From the NCBI RefSeq assembly GCF_006538885.1, contig NZ_BJLY01000001.1:744001-808000 (forward strand): a stretch of 64,000 nt of DNA. The letters are read 5' to 3'. Source of the DNA: Gluconobacter roseus NBRC 3990. GTDB taxonomy: Bacteria; Pseudomonadota; Alphaproteobacteria; Acetobacterales; Acetobacteraceae. Below the pieces are notes generated by a model. It was given only the letters and a program-made list of their open reading frames with translations. It made no database searches and was not told the DNA's origin. How positions within the stretch are numbered: the first letter of the stretch is position 1; each line of letters begins with the position of its first letter. Both the position numbers and the translations under genes were made by a program. Positions 42,582 to 52,963 of this stretch are shown here, piece after piece.

Positions 42582-43728
42582 TGTTTTCCCGGCGCAGCCT
42601 GTTCCGGAACACGTTCCGGGGGGCTGGCGCTTTCTGTTCATAGGCATCGACGATACGGGCAACCAGCGGATGGCGCACCACATCTTCGGAAGAAAAGCGC
42701 GTGATGCCGATTCCCTTGATGCCTTCGAGGGTCTCGACTGCTTCACGCAGACCGGATGATACACCATTCGGCAGATCGATCTGACTCAGATCGCCCGTGA
42801 TGGCCATGCGTGTGCCTTCGCCCATGCGGGTGAGGAACATCTTCATCTGGGCTGCGGTCGTATTCTGGGCTTCGTCCAGAATGACGTAGGAATGAGCCAA
42901 AGTGCGTCCGCGCATGAAAGCGAGCGGTGCCACCTCGATCTCACCTGTCCCCATGCGGCGCACCACCTGATCGCCCGGCATCATGTCATGCAGGGCGCCA
43001 TAGAGCGGACGCAGATAGGGGTCGATTTTTTCGCGCATGTCGCCCGGCAGGAAGCCGAGGCGCTCACCGGCCTCGACGGCCGGGCGCGAGAGAATGATCC
43101 GGTCCACCTGTCCGGCGAGCGGCATGCCCACAGCCTGCGCCACAGCCAGATAGGTCTTGCCCGTACCGGCCGGGCCAATGCCGAACACCATGTCGGTATT
43201 GGCCAGCATTTCCATATAGGCGGCCTGACCATGCGAGCGGGGTGCGATCACGCCGCGCTTGGTCTTGATGGCGGGCAGGTCTCCGAATGCCGTCGCAGGT
43301 GCGTTCTGCGGCTTGCCCTGACCTTTTTCCGGACGACGATGACCGTTATGGCGCGGTCGCTCTTCAGGTGCCGGACGGGCAGGGCGCTGCTCGATCGGGG
43401 GTTCCGGACGGCTCGGCAGGGCCGTCAGGCGGATGACACCATCGACCTGCGAGGCATCGATCGTGCCGCCCTGTTCGAGCTGGTTGTACAGCGCGATGAT
43501 CGCCGCCTGCGCGCGCCCCACGGATTCCGTCTCGCCCGAGATGGCGATCTTGTTGCCACGACAGGACAGTCTGACACCAAAACCTTCCTCAAGCCGGACG
43601 AGATGCCGGTCATGGTCCCCCAGCAGGCGCTGGAGCAGGATGTTGTCATTGAAGCGAAGGGCAACGGTGCGGTTGCCTTCGGAGCCAGTGCTGGTGGCGG
43701 CGGGACGGGTCGGGTGCGTTGTCAGCAA
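42550..43728 (-). CDS. PhoH-family ATPase (PhoH-like/YbeZ)
   Basis: A 392-residue protein. An N-terminal KH-like part (about residues 25-105, [18 protein letters not shown]) and a Pro/Arg linker lead into the PhoH ATPase domain: Walker [36 protein letters not shown], Walker [20 protein letters not shown] and [14 protein letters not shown]. YbeZ/PhoH acts with YbeY in RNA metabolism. The start appears to be TTG 43728, overlapping the miaB stop by 7 bases; there is no nearby ATG in frame. Confidence 0.93.
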   Translation of the reverse strand: MLTTHPTRPAATSTGSEGNRTVALRFNDNILLQRLLGDHDRHLVRLEEGFGVRLSCRGNKIAISGETESVGRAQAAIIALYNQLEQGGTIDASQVDGVIRLTALPSRPEPPIEQRPARPAPEERPRHNGHRRPEKGQGKPQNAPATAFGDLPAIKTKRGVIAPRSHGQAAYMEMLANTDMVFGIGPAGTGKTYLAVAQAVGMPLAGQVDRIILSRPAVEAGERLGFLPGDMREKIDPYLRPLYGALHDMMPGDQVVRRMGTGEIEVAPLAFMRGRTLAHSYVILDEAQNTTAAQMKMFLTRMGEGTRMAITGDLSQIDLPNGVSSGLREAVETLEGIKGIGITRFSSEDVVRHPLVARIVDAYEQKAPAPRNVFRNRLRRENNGTSKSTRRY

Positions 43729-45122
43729 GCGGAGGCTGTCTCCCGGATCAGGGTGCCGCCCAGGGAATTGGTGCGGCGCGTGGTGATGGCGACCTTGACG
43801 GTGGACCCGATCAGATGATCCGGCCCGTCGAAATGAACGGGTTGCAGATAGGGGGAACGCCCGGCGATCTGCCCGGGCTTGCGGCCCCGGTTCGTCACCA
43901 GGATTTCCTGCACCGTTCCGACCATGTCGGCATTGAAGGCATCTTGCTGCTCGCGCAGAAGCGCCTGCAGTTCGGCCAGACGGCGATCCTTCACGTCCTC
44001 GGGCACCTGCATCGGCTGACCGGCAGCCGGCGTGCCGGGACGCGGGGAATATTTGAAGCTGTAGGCCATGGCGAAACCGATATCGCGCACGAGCTGCATG
44101 GTCGCTTCGAAATCCTCTTCCGTCTCGCCGGGATGGCCGACGATGAAATCAGAAGACAGGGCCAGATCCGGGCGGGCGTCACGCAGCTTGCGGACGCTCT
44201 CGCGGTATTCGTCCGCCGTATGACCGCGGTTCATGGCCTTGAGGATCCGGTCCGAGCCACTCTGCACGGGAAGGTGCAGAAACGGCATGAGGGCCGGATT
44301 GTCCCGGTGTGCGTCGATCAGGCTCTGATCCACGTCGCGGGGATGGGACGTCATGTAGCGGATGCGGCCCAGACCGGGGATCTGTGCGAGCTGTTCGACC
44401 AGCCCCGCCAGCGTGGCACTTCCGCCCTTGCCGTCATCGCCGTGATAGGCGTTGACGTTCTGTCCGAGCAGCGTGATCTCGCGCACGCCACTTTCCGCCA
44501 TCCGGCGGGCCTCGGCGAGCACCGAAGCGACCGGGCGGCTCGTTTCCGCGCCGCGGGTATAGGGCACCACGCAAAACGAACAGAACTTGTCGCAGCCTTC
44601 CTGAATGGTGAGGAACGCCGTCAGGTTACCCTGCGTCTGGGGGGCGGCATCTGTGGGCAGGAAATCGAATTTCTGCTCGACCGGGAAGTCGGTCTCGATC
44701 ACGGCACCACCGGCACGGGCGGCGCGAGCCACCATTTCGGGCAGTTTGTGATAGGTCTGCGGGCCGAGCACCAGATCTACATAAGGCGCGCGGGAAAGAA
44801 TAACTTCACCCTCCGCCTGAGCCACGCATCCCGCAACCGCGATGATGGTGCGGTCAGCCCCATGGCTCATCCGTTCGTCACGGATCTTGCGCAGGCGCCC
44901 GAGTTCGGAAAAGACCTTTTCGGTCGCCCGTTCGCGGATATGGCAGGTATTGAGAATGACCATGTCCGCATCTTCGGGTCGCTCGACCGGTCCATAACCC
45001 AGCGGGCGCAGCACATCGGCCATGCGCGCGCTGTCATAGACGTTCATCTGGCAGCCCCATGTGATGACATGCAGGCCGCGGCGGGCAGAGCCCGTCTCGG
45101 CATGATCTGGGGAGGCGGGCAT
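43722..45122 (-). CDS. miaB: tRNA-2-methylthio-N6-dimethylallyladenosine synthase MiaB
   Basis: A 466-residue radical-SAM methylthiotransferase. The N-terminal UPF0004 domain binds one Fe-S cluster through Cys in [28 protein letters not shown] and [11 protein letters not shown]. The radical-SAM Cys-x3-Cys-x2-Cys is in [24 protein letters not shown] domain ends the protein. It modifies A37 of certain tRNAs. ATG 45122 is the likely start; the frame continues to TTG 45146. It heads the miaB-phoH-ybeY-corC chain. The 269 bases between it and plsC hold no gene that I could support. Confidence 0.96.
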   Translation of the reverse strand: MPASPDHAETGSARRGLHVITWGCQMNVYDSARMADVLRPLGYGPVERPEDADMVILNTCHIRERATEKVFSELGRLRKIRDERMSHGADRTIIAVAGCVAQAEGEVILSRAPYVDLVLGPQTYHKLPEMVARAARAGGAVIETDFPVEQKFDFLPTDAAPQTQGNLTAFLTIQEGCDKFCSFCVVPYTRGAETSRPVASVLAEARRMAESGVREITLLGQNVNAYHGDDGKGGSATLAGLVEQLAQIPGLGRIRYMTSHPRDVDQSLIDAHRDNPALMPFLHLPVQSGSDRILKAMNRGHTADEYRESVRKLRDARPDLALSSDFIVGHPGETEEDFEATMQLVRDIGFAMAYSFKYSPRPGTPAAGQPMQVPEDVKDRRLAELQALLREQQDAFNADMVGTVQEILVTNRGRKPGQIAGRSPYLQPVHFDGPDHLIGSTVKVAITTRRTNSLGGTLIRETASAC

Positions 45123-45391
45123 GGTCGGGGAAGTCGGGGCGGTCAAGGTCTCGGTCCGGGAATGGCAGAATCAGGCACACACATCGGGGCAGGCATCCAC
45201 GGGGTCAAGCCTGTTCCTGGGAACGGCATACCGAATGCGACGGGCCGACGGATTATCAGACGGGCCTGAATGGGTATCACCACCTCCGGACACGCAGGCT
45301 GGATTGCCACCGTGTCATGAGCCGAAAGTGGCGTGCGGGCAGGCTTCAAGTCAAGACAAACATGATGACAGGGCGCGGTTTCGCGCAGATT

Positions 45392-46348
45392 TCAGGACTC
45401 GGTCGCGTTCGGTAACCCGCGTCGGAGTTCCGCTGCGCCGCCGTTGACGGCCGCGAAGGTCGCCTGTGACAGCTCTTTGCGGGAACGGAAATCATCCGGC
45501 GTGATGGGCTCGTGAAGCATCAGCGATGCGCCCATGGACCGCCACTGGCCGAAGGACCAGAGGTGAGGGGCGAGGTCCATGTCGCCATACCATGAGAAGA
45601 CATTTCGGCGGCTGCGCCCGACCGGCAGGCCTTCCAGACTGTCATAGACCACGGAAACAGGCTGAATCAGCACGGGGGGGGCCTTGGGAAGGCCGACCTG
45701 TTCCAGTCGCCCGGGTTTGGCGACGGCAAAAAACGAAGACAGGAACGGCAGCACGCGTGAACCGTCCGAAGATGTACCTTCGGGGAACAGGACGATGTCA
45801 TCCCCGTCCCACAGGCGTTCGGCCATGTCCTGCAGCTCGCGGCCGGTTTCCTGACGGTTACGGCTGACGAAAATGGTACGGCCCAGCCGGGAAGCGGTTC
45901 CGATGAGCGGCCATTTGCCGACCTCACCCTTGGCGACAAATACGACGGGAAGCTCGCTGCCGATAATGGCGATATCCAGCCAGGAGCAGTGATTGGCGAC
46001 GAACACGACAGGGCGCTTGCCCTCTCGGACGTCCCTGGCCGAGCGGATGCCACCAGCGCTCTGTCCGATGACGCGGGTTTTGATTCCCAGAATCCGGCAC
46101 ACGCCTTTCCAGAAAATGCGCGGCATCATGATTTTCAGACGTCCGGGCAGGCGGATCAGAATGGCCTGGATGCTGCAGGTCCAGAATGCCCAAATCAGGA
46201 CGAGCGACAGACGCAGGGCACAGCGCAGACGGCTGTACAGGGAGGACGACGTTGTCGGCTGGAAAGCCGGAAAATCGGCATTTCCATCCAGGACGGGACG
46301 GTTGTGACCGCGCCGGCCATTCGGTGTCTTGGCATCACGATGGGACAT
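45392..46348 (-). CDS. plsC: 1-acyl-sn-glycerol-3-phosphate acyltransferase PlsC
   Basis: A 318-residue membrane-associated acyltransferase making phosphatidic acid. The catalytic His-x4-Asp is VFVANHCSWLDIAIIG near residue 125. The second block is WPLIGTASRLGRTIFVSRNR, and the third is IVLFPEGTSSDGSRVLPF. An amphipathic N-terminal segment before residue 70 would contact the inner membrane. ATG 46348 gives normal length; the open frame to 46789 is not protein-like and covers the tamA promoter region. Divergent from tamA over about 274 bases. Confidence 0.92.
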   Translation of the reverse strand: MSHRDAKTPNGRRGHNRPVLDGNADFPAFQPTTSSSLYSRLRCALRLSLVLIWAFWTCSIQAILIRLPGRLKIMMPRIFWKGVCRILGIKTRVIGQSAGGIRSARDVREGKRPVVFVANHCSWLDIAIIGSELPVVFVAKGEVGKWPLIGTASRLGRTIFVSRNRQETGRELQDMAERLWDGDDIVLFPEGTSSDGSRVLPFLSSFFAVAKPGRLEQVGLPKAPPVLIQPVSVVYDSLEGLPVGRSRRNVFSWYGDMDLAPHLWSFGQWRSMGASLMLHEPITPDDFRSRKELSQATFAAVNGGAAELRRGLPNATES

Positions 46349-46622
46349 GGGTGCTGAGTGATACGGTTTTCGCGGGGTCGACACAATCTTGTTTGTTCCC
46401 GCTTGCCGGCAGGGAGCCGCTTTTGCCGGTGAGCAAGAACAGGGCCGTGATATGGTAATGGCAGCTGATAAGGCATTTTCCGGACCGCTCCTGTCCGGGA
46501 GGACTTGACAGGAAACGCCGTGCAAGGTTCCTCGGACGGTAGCAGTCCTGTCGTTCGGTCTGCGCTCTCGTATCCGGCTTTCATGAGCTGGAAGTGCCCT
46601 CAAGACGATTTCAGGACGCACG

Positions 46623-48815
46623 GTGAAATCAGGCCGCCGCCCAGTTTCTTTTTCTGTGTCATTTGCCTCGATGTCCTGCGCGCTGGGCATCGTGACGGTT
46701 TTCTGTGTGCCGCTCTCAGCCGAGGCGAAGGCCTCGAAACCGGCCGTAAATGCAAAGCCGGTCACGGACGGGACATCTGACCCAGCCATTCCCTATGCCG
46801 TCACCCTGACGCCGACGAAACAGGCCGATCTGGATGCGGCGATCAGCGCATCCTCGCAGCTCAAGTCACTGCAGACGTCCCATACCGTCGGAGCCTATGC
46901 CCTCGCCGGGCGTATCCGCAGCGATTATGAGCGGGTCAACAGTGCGCTTGAATCGCAGGGATATTACGCGGGATCAGTGAAGATCAGCGTCAAGGCGGGG
47001 TCGCAGACCGTGGACGGTAAGGATCCCTCCCTGCCGGATATTCTCAAGGCGCTGGGCAAGAGCCAGAAGGTTGCCATTACGATCTCGGCCACGACCGGCC
47101 CACGCTTCAGTCTTGGAGACGTGGCGCTGACAACGCCGCCGCAGGAAGCGCCCGCAGCGTCCGTTGCGGCACCTGCTCCGACCGCGCCGACAGTAGCGGC
47201 CATGTCGCAGCCGGCCGCGAAAGCGCCTGTGAACAAAGCCCCTGCCAAGGGAACCCCCGATCAGAAAGCCGCAACTCCGGCGCCTACGGCCACAACAGTC
47301 GCCGCAACGTCCGAACAGGCCATTGCCCAAGCGGAGCCGGTCAATCTTCTCCCCGAGGAGCGCAAGGCCTTTGGTTTGAAGTCAGGGCAACCCGCTGTGG
47401 CGGCTGATGTGCTGGCGGCACAGAACAGCCTGCTCAACCAGCTTCAGGAAGAGGGCTATGCCACGGCAAGCGTGTCCACGCCGCTGGCCTATCTGAAGCC
47501 GCAGTCGCATACGCTGGATGTCGTGTTCAGGGTCAATCGGGGCCCGAAGGTCGTGATCGGTCCGGTCGGCATGACAGGGCTGAAACAGACTAATCAGCGC
47601 TACCTGATGAACCGGCTGGAGCTCAAGGAGGGCGAGCTGTATCGTCCGTCACGGATCGAAGCCGCACGGCAGGATCTGGCGAGTACAGGCGTGTTCGCCT
47701 CCGTGCAGGTCCGCAACGCACCGCCGATCATCACGCTTCCCCCGGGCAAGACCCTGATGCCGGGCATCCTTCAGGCCATGCCGATCGAGTTCAGTTTCAA
47801 GGAAGCCAAGCGGCGGACCCTGTCGGCTGAAATTGGATATTCGACCGATCTGGGCGGGCGTGTTGGTGTGAGCTGGACGCATCACAACCTGCTGGGCAAT
47901 GCCGAACAGCTGCGCCTGACGGCCCTGATCACGGGGCTTGGCGGCTCCGCCCAGCAGGGCTTGGGTTATGATGTCTACGCGGATTTTATGAAGCCGGACT
48001 TCCTGTCCAAGGGGCAGAATTTGAGCGTGCGTCTCGAAGGCATCCGCCAGCTTCTGTACTCCTACCATCAGACTGCGATCATTGGCCGTGCCGGGTTGAA
48101 CCGGCATGTCGGAAAATACTGGAACGTCTCGGGCGGCGTGATGGGTGAGCAGGAGCAGATCCAGCAGTTCGGGGACACGCGGAGCTACTTCATTATCGCA
48201 GCCCCTCTGAACGCCACATTCGATAATACCCGGCTCTCCAACCCGATCGACCCGGCAACGCATGGTGTCCGCGCCTCGCTTTCGGTCACGCCCTCAGAAT
48301 CACTTGAGAGCGGATCGTCGTTCTTCACGCTGCTCTCCGCGCAGGTCTCGACCTATTTCGATCTGAAACATCTCGGCATTTCCCGCCCCGGACGCAGCGT
48401 GATTGCCGTGCGCGGGATTGTAGGCTCGGTGCAGGGCGCATCCACCTACCAGATCCCGCCCGATCAGCGGCTCTATGCCGGTGGTCCAGCCACGGTGCGC
48501 GGGTTCCGCTATCAGGGCGTCGGGCCGCAATATGGCAAGTCCAAATACGGCATCGGTGGCACGTCGATGGATGCGGGCAGCGTCGAGTTCCGCCAGCGTC
48601 TGCCGATGAATCTCGGTTTCGCCGGGTTCGTGGATGCCGGTCAGGTTGGGACGGGATCGCGGCCGGGGCAGGGCACGCTGCGGGTCGGCTATGGTGGTGG
48701 CGTGCGCTATTTTACGCCGATCGGCCCGATCCGCGTGGATGTGGCGCTGCCGATGAACCGTCCGGCTTACGGCGATAAGTGGGAACTGTATTTCGGCCTC
48801 GGGGAGACGTTCTGA
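46623..48815 (+). CDS. tamA: Translocation and assembly module subunit TamA
   Basis: A 730-residue outer-membrane protein of the BamA superfamily. A signal peptide (to about residue 35) precedes POTRA-type domains and a 16-strand barrel beginning near residue 415 (RRTLSAEIGYSTDLGG). The barrel ends DKWELYFGLGETF with a terminal Phe, as expected for Bam substrates. The RGF lid motif is visible in TVRGFRYQGVGPQYG. A Pro/Ala-rich insert of about 65 residues (about 172-237) separates the first POTRA from the rest. Start is GTG 46623 with AGGA at good spacing. Stop overlaps tamB start (TGATG). With TamB it inserts some outer-membrane proteins and moves lipids. Confidence 0.93.
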   Translation: MKSGRRPVSFSVSFASMSCALGIVTVFCVPLSAEAKASKPAVNAKPVTDGTSDPAIPYAVTLTPTKQADLDAAISASSQLKSLQTSHTVGAYALAGRIRSDYERVNSALESQGYYAGSVKISVKAGSQTVDGKDPSLPDILKALGKSQKVAITISATTGPRFSLGDVALTTPPQEAPAASVAAPAPTAPTVAAMSQPAAKAPVNKAPAKGTPDQKAATPAPTATTVAATSEQAIAQAEPVNLLPEERKAFGLKSGQPAVAADVLAAQNSLLNQLQEEGYATASVSTPLAYLKPQSHTLDVVFRVNRGPKVVIGPVGMTGLKQTNQRYLMNRLELKEGELYRPSRIEAARQDLASTGVFASVQVRNAPPIITLPPGKTLMPGILQAMPIEFSFKEAKRRTLSAEIGYSTDLGGRVGVSWTHHNLLGNAEQLRLTALITGLGGSAQQGLGYDVYADFMKPDFLSKGQNLSVRLEGIRQLLYSYHQTAIIGRAGLNRHVGKYWNVSGGVMGEQEQIQQFGDTRSYFIIAAPLNATFDNTRLSNPIDPATHGVRASLSVTPSESLESGSSFFTLLSAQVSTYFDLKHLGISRPGRSVIAVRGIVGSVQGASTYQIPPDQRLYAGGPATVRGFRYQGVGPQYGKSKYGIGGTSMDAGSVEFRQRLPMNLGFAGFVDAGQVGTGSRPGQGTLRVGYGGGVRYFTPIGPIRVDVALPMNRPAYGDKWELYFGLGETF

Positions 48816-51800
48816 TGCGTGTTCGCAGGATTCTTCTCCGTGTTGCGGCCGGTCTGGTCATTGTCCCTGTGGGACTTGTGGCCGTAGCAGTTACGGGGGT
48901 TCTGGTCGGGATTAACATCTCGCCCGGCCAGCGCCTGATCGAGCGCAAGATCGGCCCGCTGACGGGGGGCATGGTCGAGATTTCCGGGCTTTCGGGCTTT
49001 CTGCCGCATCATCTGGCGGTGACGAAGCTGCTCATCAAGGATACGAAGGGCCCCTGGATCGAGCTGGATAATGCCGACCTGAAATGGTCGCCGCTGTCGC
49101 TGATCCACATGGACGCAAAGATCGCAAGCCTGACTGCCGCGCGTGTGGCCATCCTGCGCAAGATGGTCTCTGCGCCGGATACGACGCCCGCAAAGCCCAC
49201 AACAACCAGCACGACACCGTCGAAGCTGCATCTGCGCGTCGATCTGGCGTCCCTGCATGTCGGGCGGCTGGACATCGGGCCGGACTATACCGTCACGCCA
49301 ACGGCTTTTTCGCTGGATGGTCACGCCCATATTCACAGCATCGCGCCATTCATGGATGGCGTGACGGTGAAGACGCTGCCGGTCATGGACGTGGCGCTGG
49401 CCCTGAAGCGGCTCGACCAGCCGGGCAGCCTGACACTGAACGTCCAGACACCGAAGAAGCGCATTGCAGTCGGGGCGCGGTTCCAGGAAGGCGATAACGG
49501 TTTTGCCACCACACTCGGGCAGATGCCGCAGCTTGATCCGCTGGACCTGCACCTGAACCTCAACGGGCCGCGTACGGGGGCAGTGCTGGATTTCGGTCTG
49601 GGTGCAGGTCCGATCAAGGCGTCCGCCAGCGGGACGATGAACCTTCTGACCCGTGTCGGGGATCTGCATGTAAAGGCTAACGCGCCGTCCATGACGCTGC
49701 GTCCGGGCATTGCGTGGAACACGATCGCACTGGATACGGACCTGCACGGTCCGCTGACGGCGCCGAACGGGCAGGGCGTTCTGGATATCGACTCCCTGAG
49801 CGTGTCGGGCGCTGGAATCGGGCATCTGCATGCGCAGTTCGAAGGCGTCGAGAGCGATCAGCCTGATGATGCGACGGGCCATCTGACAGCCTCCCTGGAC
49901 GGGCTGAGAATCCCGGGCTCCCAGCCCACGCTTCTGGCGTCCGCGCCTCTGACTCTGGATGTTCTGGCGCACCCGCTGGCACCATCCGCGCCGATCGTGG
50001 CGAAGCTGGATCATCCGCTGCTCCATGCCACGGCCACAGCGGATCTGAAGCCTGCTGCGAAAGGACATCTGGATCTCGACCTGCCGGATCTGCGCCCACT
50101 GGCTGCCATGGGCAAGACGGACCTCAAAGGCAGTGCGGGGCTGCATGCCGATTTTGCCATGCCGGTCACGAAGCAGGACGATCTGATGCTGAAAAGCACG
50201 GGAACGCTCGCGATTACGGGTGGTCAGGCACAGGCCGTGAACCTGATCGGCAAGACAGGCACGTTCTCGGTCGATCTGACGAAATCCCCCGCCAATGTCC
50301 TGACGCTGAAAAGCTTCGGACTGGATGGGGCGGCCCTGCACATGCTGGTGTCGTCCGTGATCGACATGGCCCATGGCAACCGGATGCAGACGAAAGCCTC
50401 TGTCCAGTTGCCCGATCTTGCCAAGGCCAGTCCCGCCATTCTTGGCAATACGACGCTGACGGCCACGGCAGATGGTCCGACCGATGATCTGGCGGTCAAG
50501 GCCGACCTGAACGGGGATTTCGGCACAAAGGAAGTCGCGAAAGGGCCGGTGACGCTTCATGCGGATTTCCAGCATCTGCCATCCCATCCTGATGGCACGC
50601 TGACGGCCAAGGGCACGCTGGACCATGCGCCACTCGTCCTCGATACCGCGCTGCAGCAGGATGATGCGGGTGCCTACCATCTGGACCTCAACACGCTGGA
50701 CTGGAACAGCCTGAGCGGGAAGGGCAAGCTCCGTCTGCCCAAAGGTGCGAAAGTCCCGCTCGGGGATCTGGACATCTCGATCCGCAATCTGGGTGATTTC
50801 CGGCGTCTGATCGGGCAGGCGATTTCAGGTCACCTGACGCTGGGTCTGCACACGACGGAAGCCGAAGGTGCACCGCCTGTCGTGAAACTTGGTCTGGACG
50901 GGATGATGTCGATGGCGCAGGCTGCCGTCCAGTCCCTGAAGGTCAGCGGTACCATTACCAATCCGATCGACGCACCCGAACCGTCCCTCGTGCTGGATCT
51001 GGCCGGAATGCGCTATCAGGCCATGACGGGCAGGGCGCATGCCACGATCAAGGGCCCGCAGACCGCCATGGCCATTGCGCTGAACGCGGCCTTCCAGAAC
51101 GTGATGGATGCCCCGGCGAATATCGACACGGCCCTAGTCCTGAACGTGCCCGAAAAGACGGTGCGCCTCGGGCAGCTGACGGCGCTGGCCAAGGGCGAGA
51201 GCCTGCGTCTGAGCCGCCCGGCCGTGGTATCCTTCGGCAAGACGATGGGCGTGGATCATCTTCTGGCGACGGTGGCCCCGCAGGGCGTCGCGCCGGCGAC
51301 GATTGATGTTGCCGGCACGATCAAGCCGGCACTCGCGCTCACGGCCCGTCTGGACCACATCACGCCTGCGGTCGCAAAGCCTTTCGCGCCGGATCTTTCG
51401 GCAACGGGCGCAATTTCGCTTAACGCGAAACTCGGGGGAACGCTGGCCGCGCCGACCGGTACGGTGTCGCTGAACGGGCGTGATCTGCGGATGCGGACCG
51501 GCCCTGCCGCGTCTCTCCCGGCAGCGCAGATCCTGGCCAATGTGGGTCTGGCCGGAAGCTCTGCAAAAGTGGATGCAACGCTCGGAGCAGGGCCATCCGT
51601 CGCGCTCGCAGTGCGGGGAACGGCGCCGCTGTCCAAGACAGGGGCGATGGCCCTTGCGACTACGGGGCATGTTGATCTGTCGGTCGGAAACGCCGTTCTG
51701 GGGGCCAGCGGCATGGGGATGGCCGGCAAGGTCGGTATCAACCTTAATGTCGCGGGCACGGCCGCACAGCCGCAGGCCACAGGACAGGTCACGCTGGAGA

Positions 51801-52960
51801 ACGCGTCCTTCGACCACTATGCGCAGGGCGTGCATCTCAATCACATCAATGGTGCGCTCGTTGCGTCCGGCGACAGCATCGCGATCAACCACATCGTCGC
51901 GCATGCAGGGCCGGGCACCATTGCCATGGATGGTTCGGTGGGTGCATTCCGGCCGGATATTCCGATGGATATTCATGTCACGTCTGACAATGCCCGTCCG
52001 GTTTCCAGTGATCTGCTGACCGCGACGGTCAATACCGACCTGCATATTCATGGGCAGGCCACGACGCGGCTTGACGTGGACGGGAAGGTCACCATTCCCA
52101 ACGCCACGATCAATATTCCGGATTCCATGCCAGCCTCCGTGCCGCAGCTTGAGGTGATCCGTCCCGGGCAGAAACCGGCTTCTACTTCCAGCTCGAGCCT
52201 GATCATCGGACTGGGCGTGGACGTGATTTCGCCGGGCGAGTTCTTCGTGCGCGGCCATGGCGTTTTTGCAGAAATGCAGGGACGTCTGCGCGTCCGTGGC
52301 ACAAGTGCAGAGCCTTCGGTCAATGGCGGCTTCGATCTCAAGCGCGGCAATTTCAACCTGGGCGGGATCAACCTCAACTTCACCAACGGGCGCGTGGCAT
52401 TCAACGGCTCGGGCGTGAACCACAAGCTCGATCCGACACTGGATTTCCGGGCCGACCGCAATGCCAGCGGCACGCTCGCGAGCCTTCTGGTGACGGGCTA
52501 TGCCAGTGCGCCGAAGATCGACTTTGCCTCCACACCCAGCCTGCCGCGCGATCAGGTCCTGTCCATCCTGTTGTTTGGAACTGACAGCCACTCGCTGTCT
52601 ACGACACAGCTGGCGGAACTTGGCGCGGCCGTGGTGCAGCTTGCGGGCGGCTCGGCCTTCGATCCGCTGAGCAAGGTCCGTAACCTGCTGGGGCTTGACC
52701 GTCTGGCCGTGGGGGGCGGTAGCGGTGTGGATAATGGCGGCACCAGTGTCGAGGCCGGGAAATACGTCATGAAGGGCGTCTATGTCGGCGCCAAGCAGGC
52801 GACGTCCGGTTCCGGCACGCAGGCTCAGGTGCAGATCGACCTGACGAAGCGGCTGAAGTTCAACACGACGGTCGGCACGGGTGGTCAGGTCACGGGCTTT
52901 ACGACACCGGAAAACGATCCCGGGTCGAGCATCGGTCTGTCCTACGGCTACAGTTACTAA
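48815..52960 (+). CDS. tamB: Translocation and assembly module subunit TamB
   Basis: A 1381-residue AsmA-like protein. An N-terminal membrane anchor (residues about 10-35, GLVIVPVGLVAVAVTGVL) is followed by a very long repetitive beta-taco region rich in Asp, Gly, Leu and Thr. The conserved C-terminal TamB (DUF490) domain holds DVISPGEFFVRGHGVFAEMQ, GNFNLGGINLNFTNGRV and SLPRDQVLSILLFGTDSHSL, and ends GSSIGLSYGYSY. TamB spans the periplasm to TamA and is thought to conduct phospholipids or substrates. ATG 48815 has GGGGAG upstream and overlaps the tamA stop. The end is 3 bases from the convergent TPR gene. Confidence 0.95.
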   Translation: MRVRRILLRVAAGLVIVPVGLVAVAVTGVLVGINISPGQRLIERKIGPLTGGMVEISGLSGFLPHHLAVTKLLIKDTKGPWIELDNADLKWSPLSLIHMDAKIASLTAARVAILRKMVSAPDTTPAKPTTTSTTPSKLHLRVDLASLHVGRLDIGPDYTVTPTAFSLDGHAHIHSIAPFMDGVTVKTLPVMDVALALKRLDQPGSLTLNVQTPKKRIAVGARFQEGDNGFATTLGQMPQLDPLDLHLNLNGPRTGAVLDFGLGAGPIKASASGTMNLLTRVGDLHVKANAPSMTLRPGIAWNTIALDTDLHGPLTAPNGQGVLDIDSLSVSGAGIGHLHAQFEGVESDQPDDATGHLTASLDGLRIPGSQPTLLASAPLTLDVLAHPLAPSAPIVAKLDHPLLHATATADLKPAAKGHLDLDLPDLRPLAAMGKTDLKGSAGLHADFAMPVTKQDDLMLKSTGTLAITGGQAQAVNLIGKTGTFSVDLTKSPANVLTLKSFGLDGAALHMLVSSVIDMAHGNRMQTKASVQLPDLAKASPAILGNTTLTATADGPTDDLAVKADLNGDFGTKEVAKGPVTLHADFQHLPSHPDGTLTAKGTLDHAPLVLDTALQQDDAGAYHLDLNTLDWNSLSGKGKLRLPKGAKVPLGDLDISIRNLGDFRRLIGQAISGHLTLGLHTTEAEGAPPVVKLGLDGMMSMAQAAVQSLKVSGTITNPIDAPEPSLVLDLAGMRYQAMTGRAHATIKGPQTAMAIALNAAFQNVMDAPANIDTALVLNVPEKTVRLGQLTALAKGESLRLSRPAVVSFGKTMGVDHLLATVAPQGVAPATIDVAGTIKPALALTARLDHITPAVAKPFAPDLSATGAISLNAKLGGTLAAPTGTVSLNGRDLRMRTGPAASLPAAQILANVGLAGSSAKVDATLGAGPSVALAVRGTAPLSKTGAMALATTGHVDLSVGNAVLGASGMGMAGKVGINLNVAGTAAQPQATGQVTLENASFDHYAQGVHLNHINGALVASGDSIAINHIVAHAGPGTIAMDGSVGAFRPDIPMDIHVTSDNARPVSSDLLTATVNTDLHIHGQATTRLDVDGKVTIPNATINIPDSMPASVPQLEVIRPGQKPASTSSSSLIIGLGVDVISPGEFFVRGHGVFAEMQGRLRVRGTSAEPSVNGGFDLKRGNFNLGGINLNFTNGRVAFNGSGVNHKLDPTLDFRADRNASGTLASLLVTGYASAPKIDFASTPSLPRDQVLSILLFGTDSHSLSTTQLAELGAAVVQLAGGSAFDPLSKVRNLLGLDRLAVGGGSGVDNGGTSVEAGKYVMKGVYVGAKQATSGSGTQAQVQIDLTKRLKFNTTVGTGGQVTGFTTPENDPGSSIGLSYGYSY

Positions 52961-52963
52961 GAA

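Noticed and set aside
43719-45269. 516-codon open frame antisense to miaB
   Set aside because: MiaB with its Fe-S cysteines occupies the other strand; antisense product is not protein-like.
45373-45386. Hairpin GCGCG-GTTT-CGCGC after plsC
   Set aside because: Five-base stem with no T-run on either strand; common by chance at this GC content.
45123-45391. Possible small gene between miaB and plsC
   Set aside because: Frames here lack ribosome sites and protein-like composition; region treated as intergenic.
48767-50680. 637-codon open frame antisense to tamB
   Set aside because: TamB on the plus strand explains the sequence; the antisense chain is Arg/Gln-rich filler without motifs.
51134-52591. 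485-codon open frame antisense to tamB
   Set aside because: Same reason: shadow of the conserved TamB C-terminal domain.
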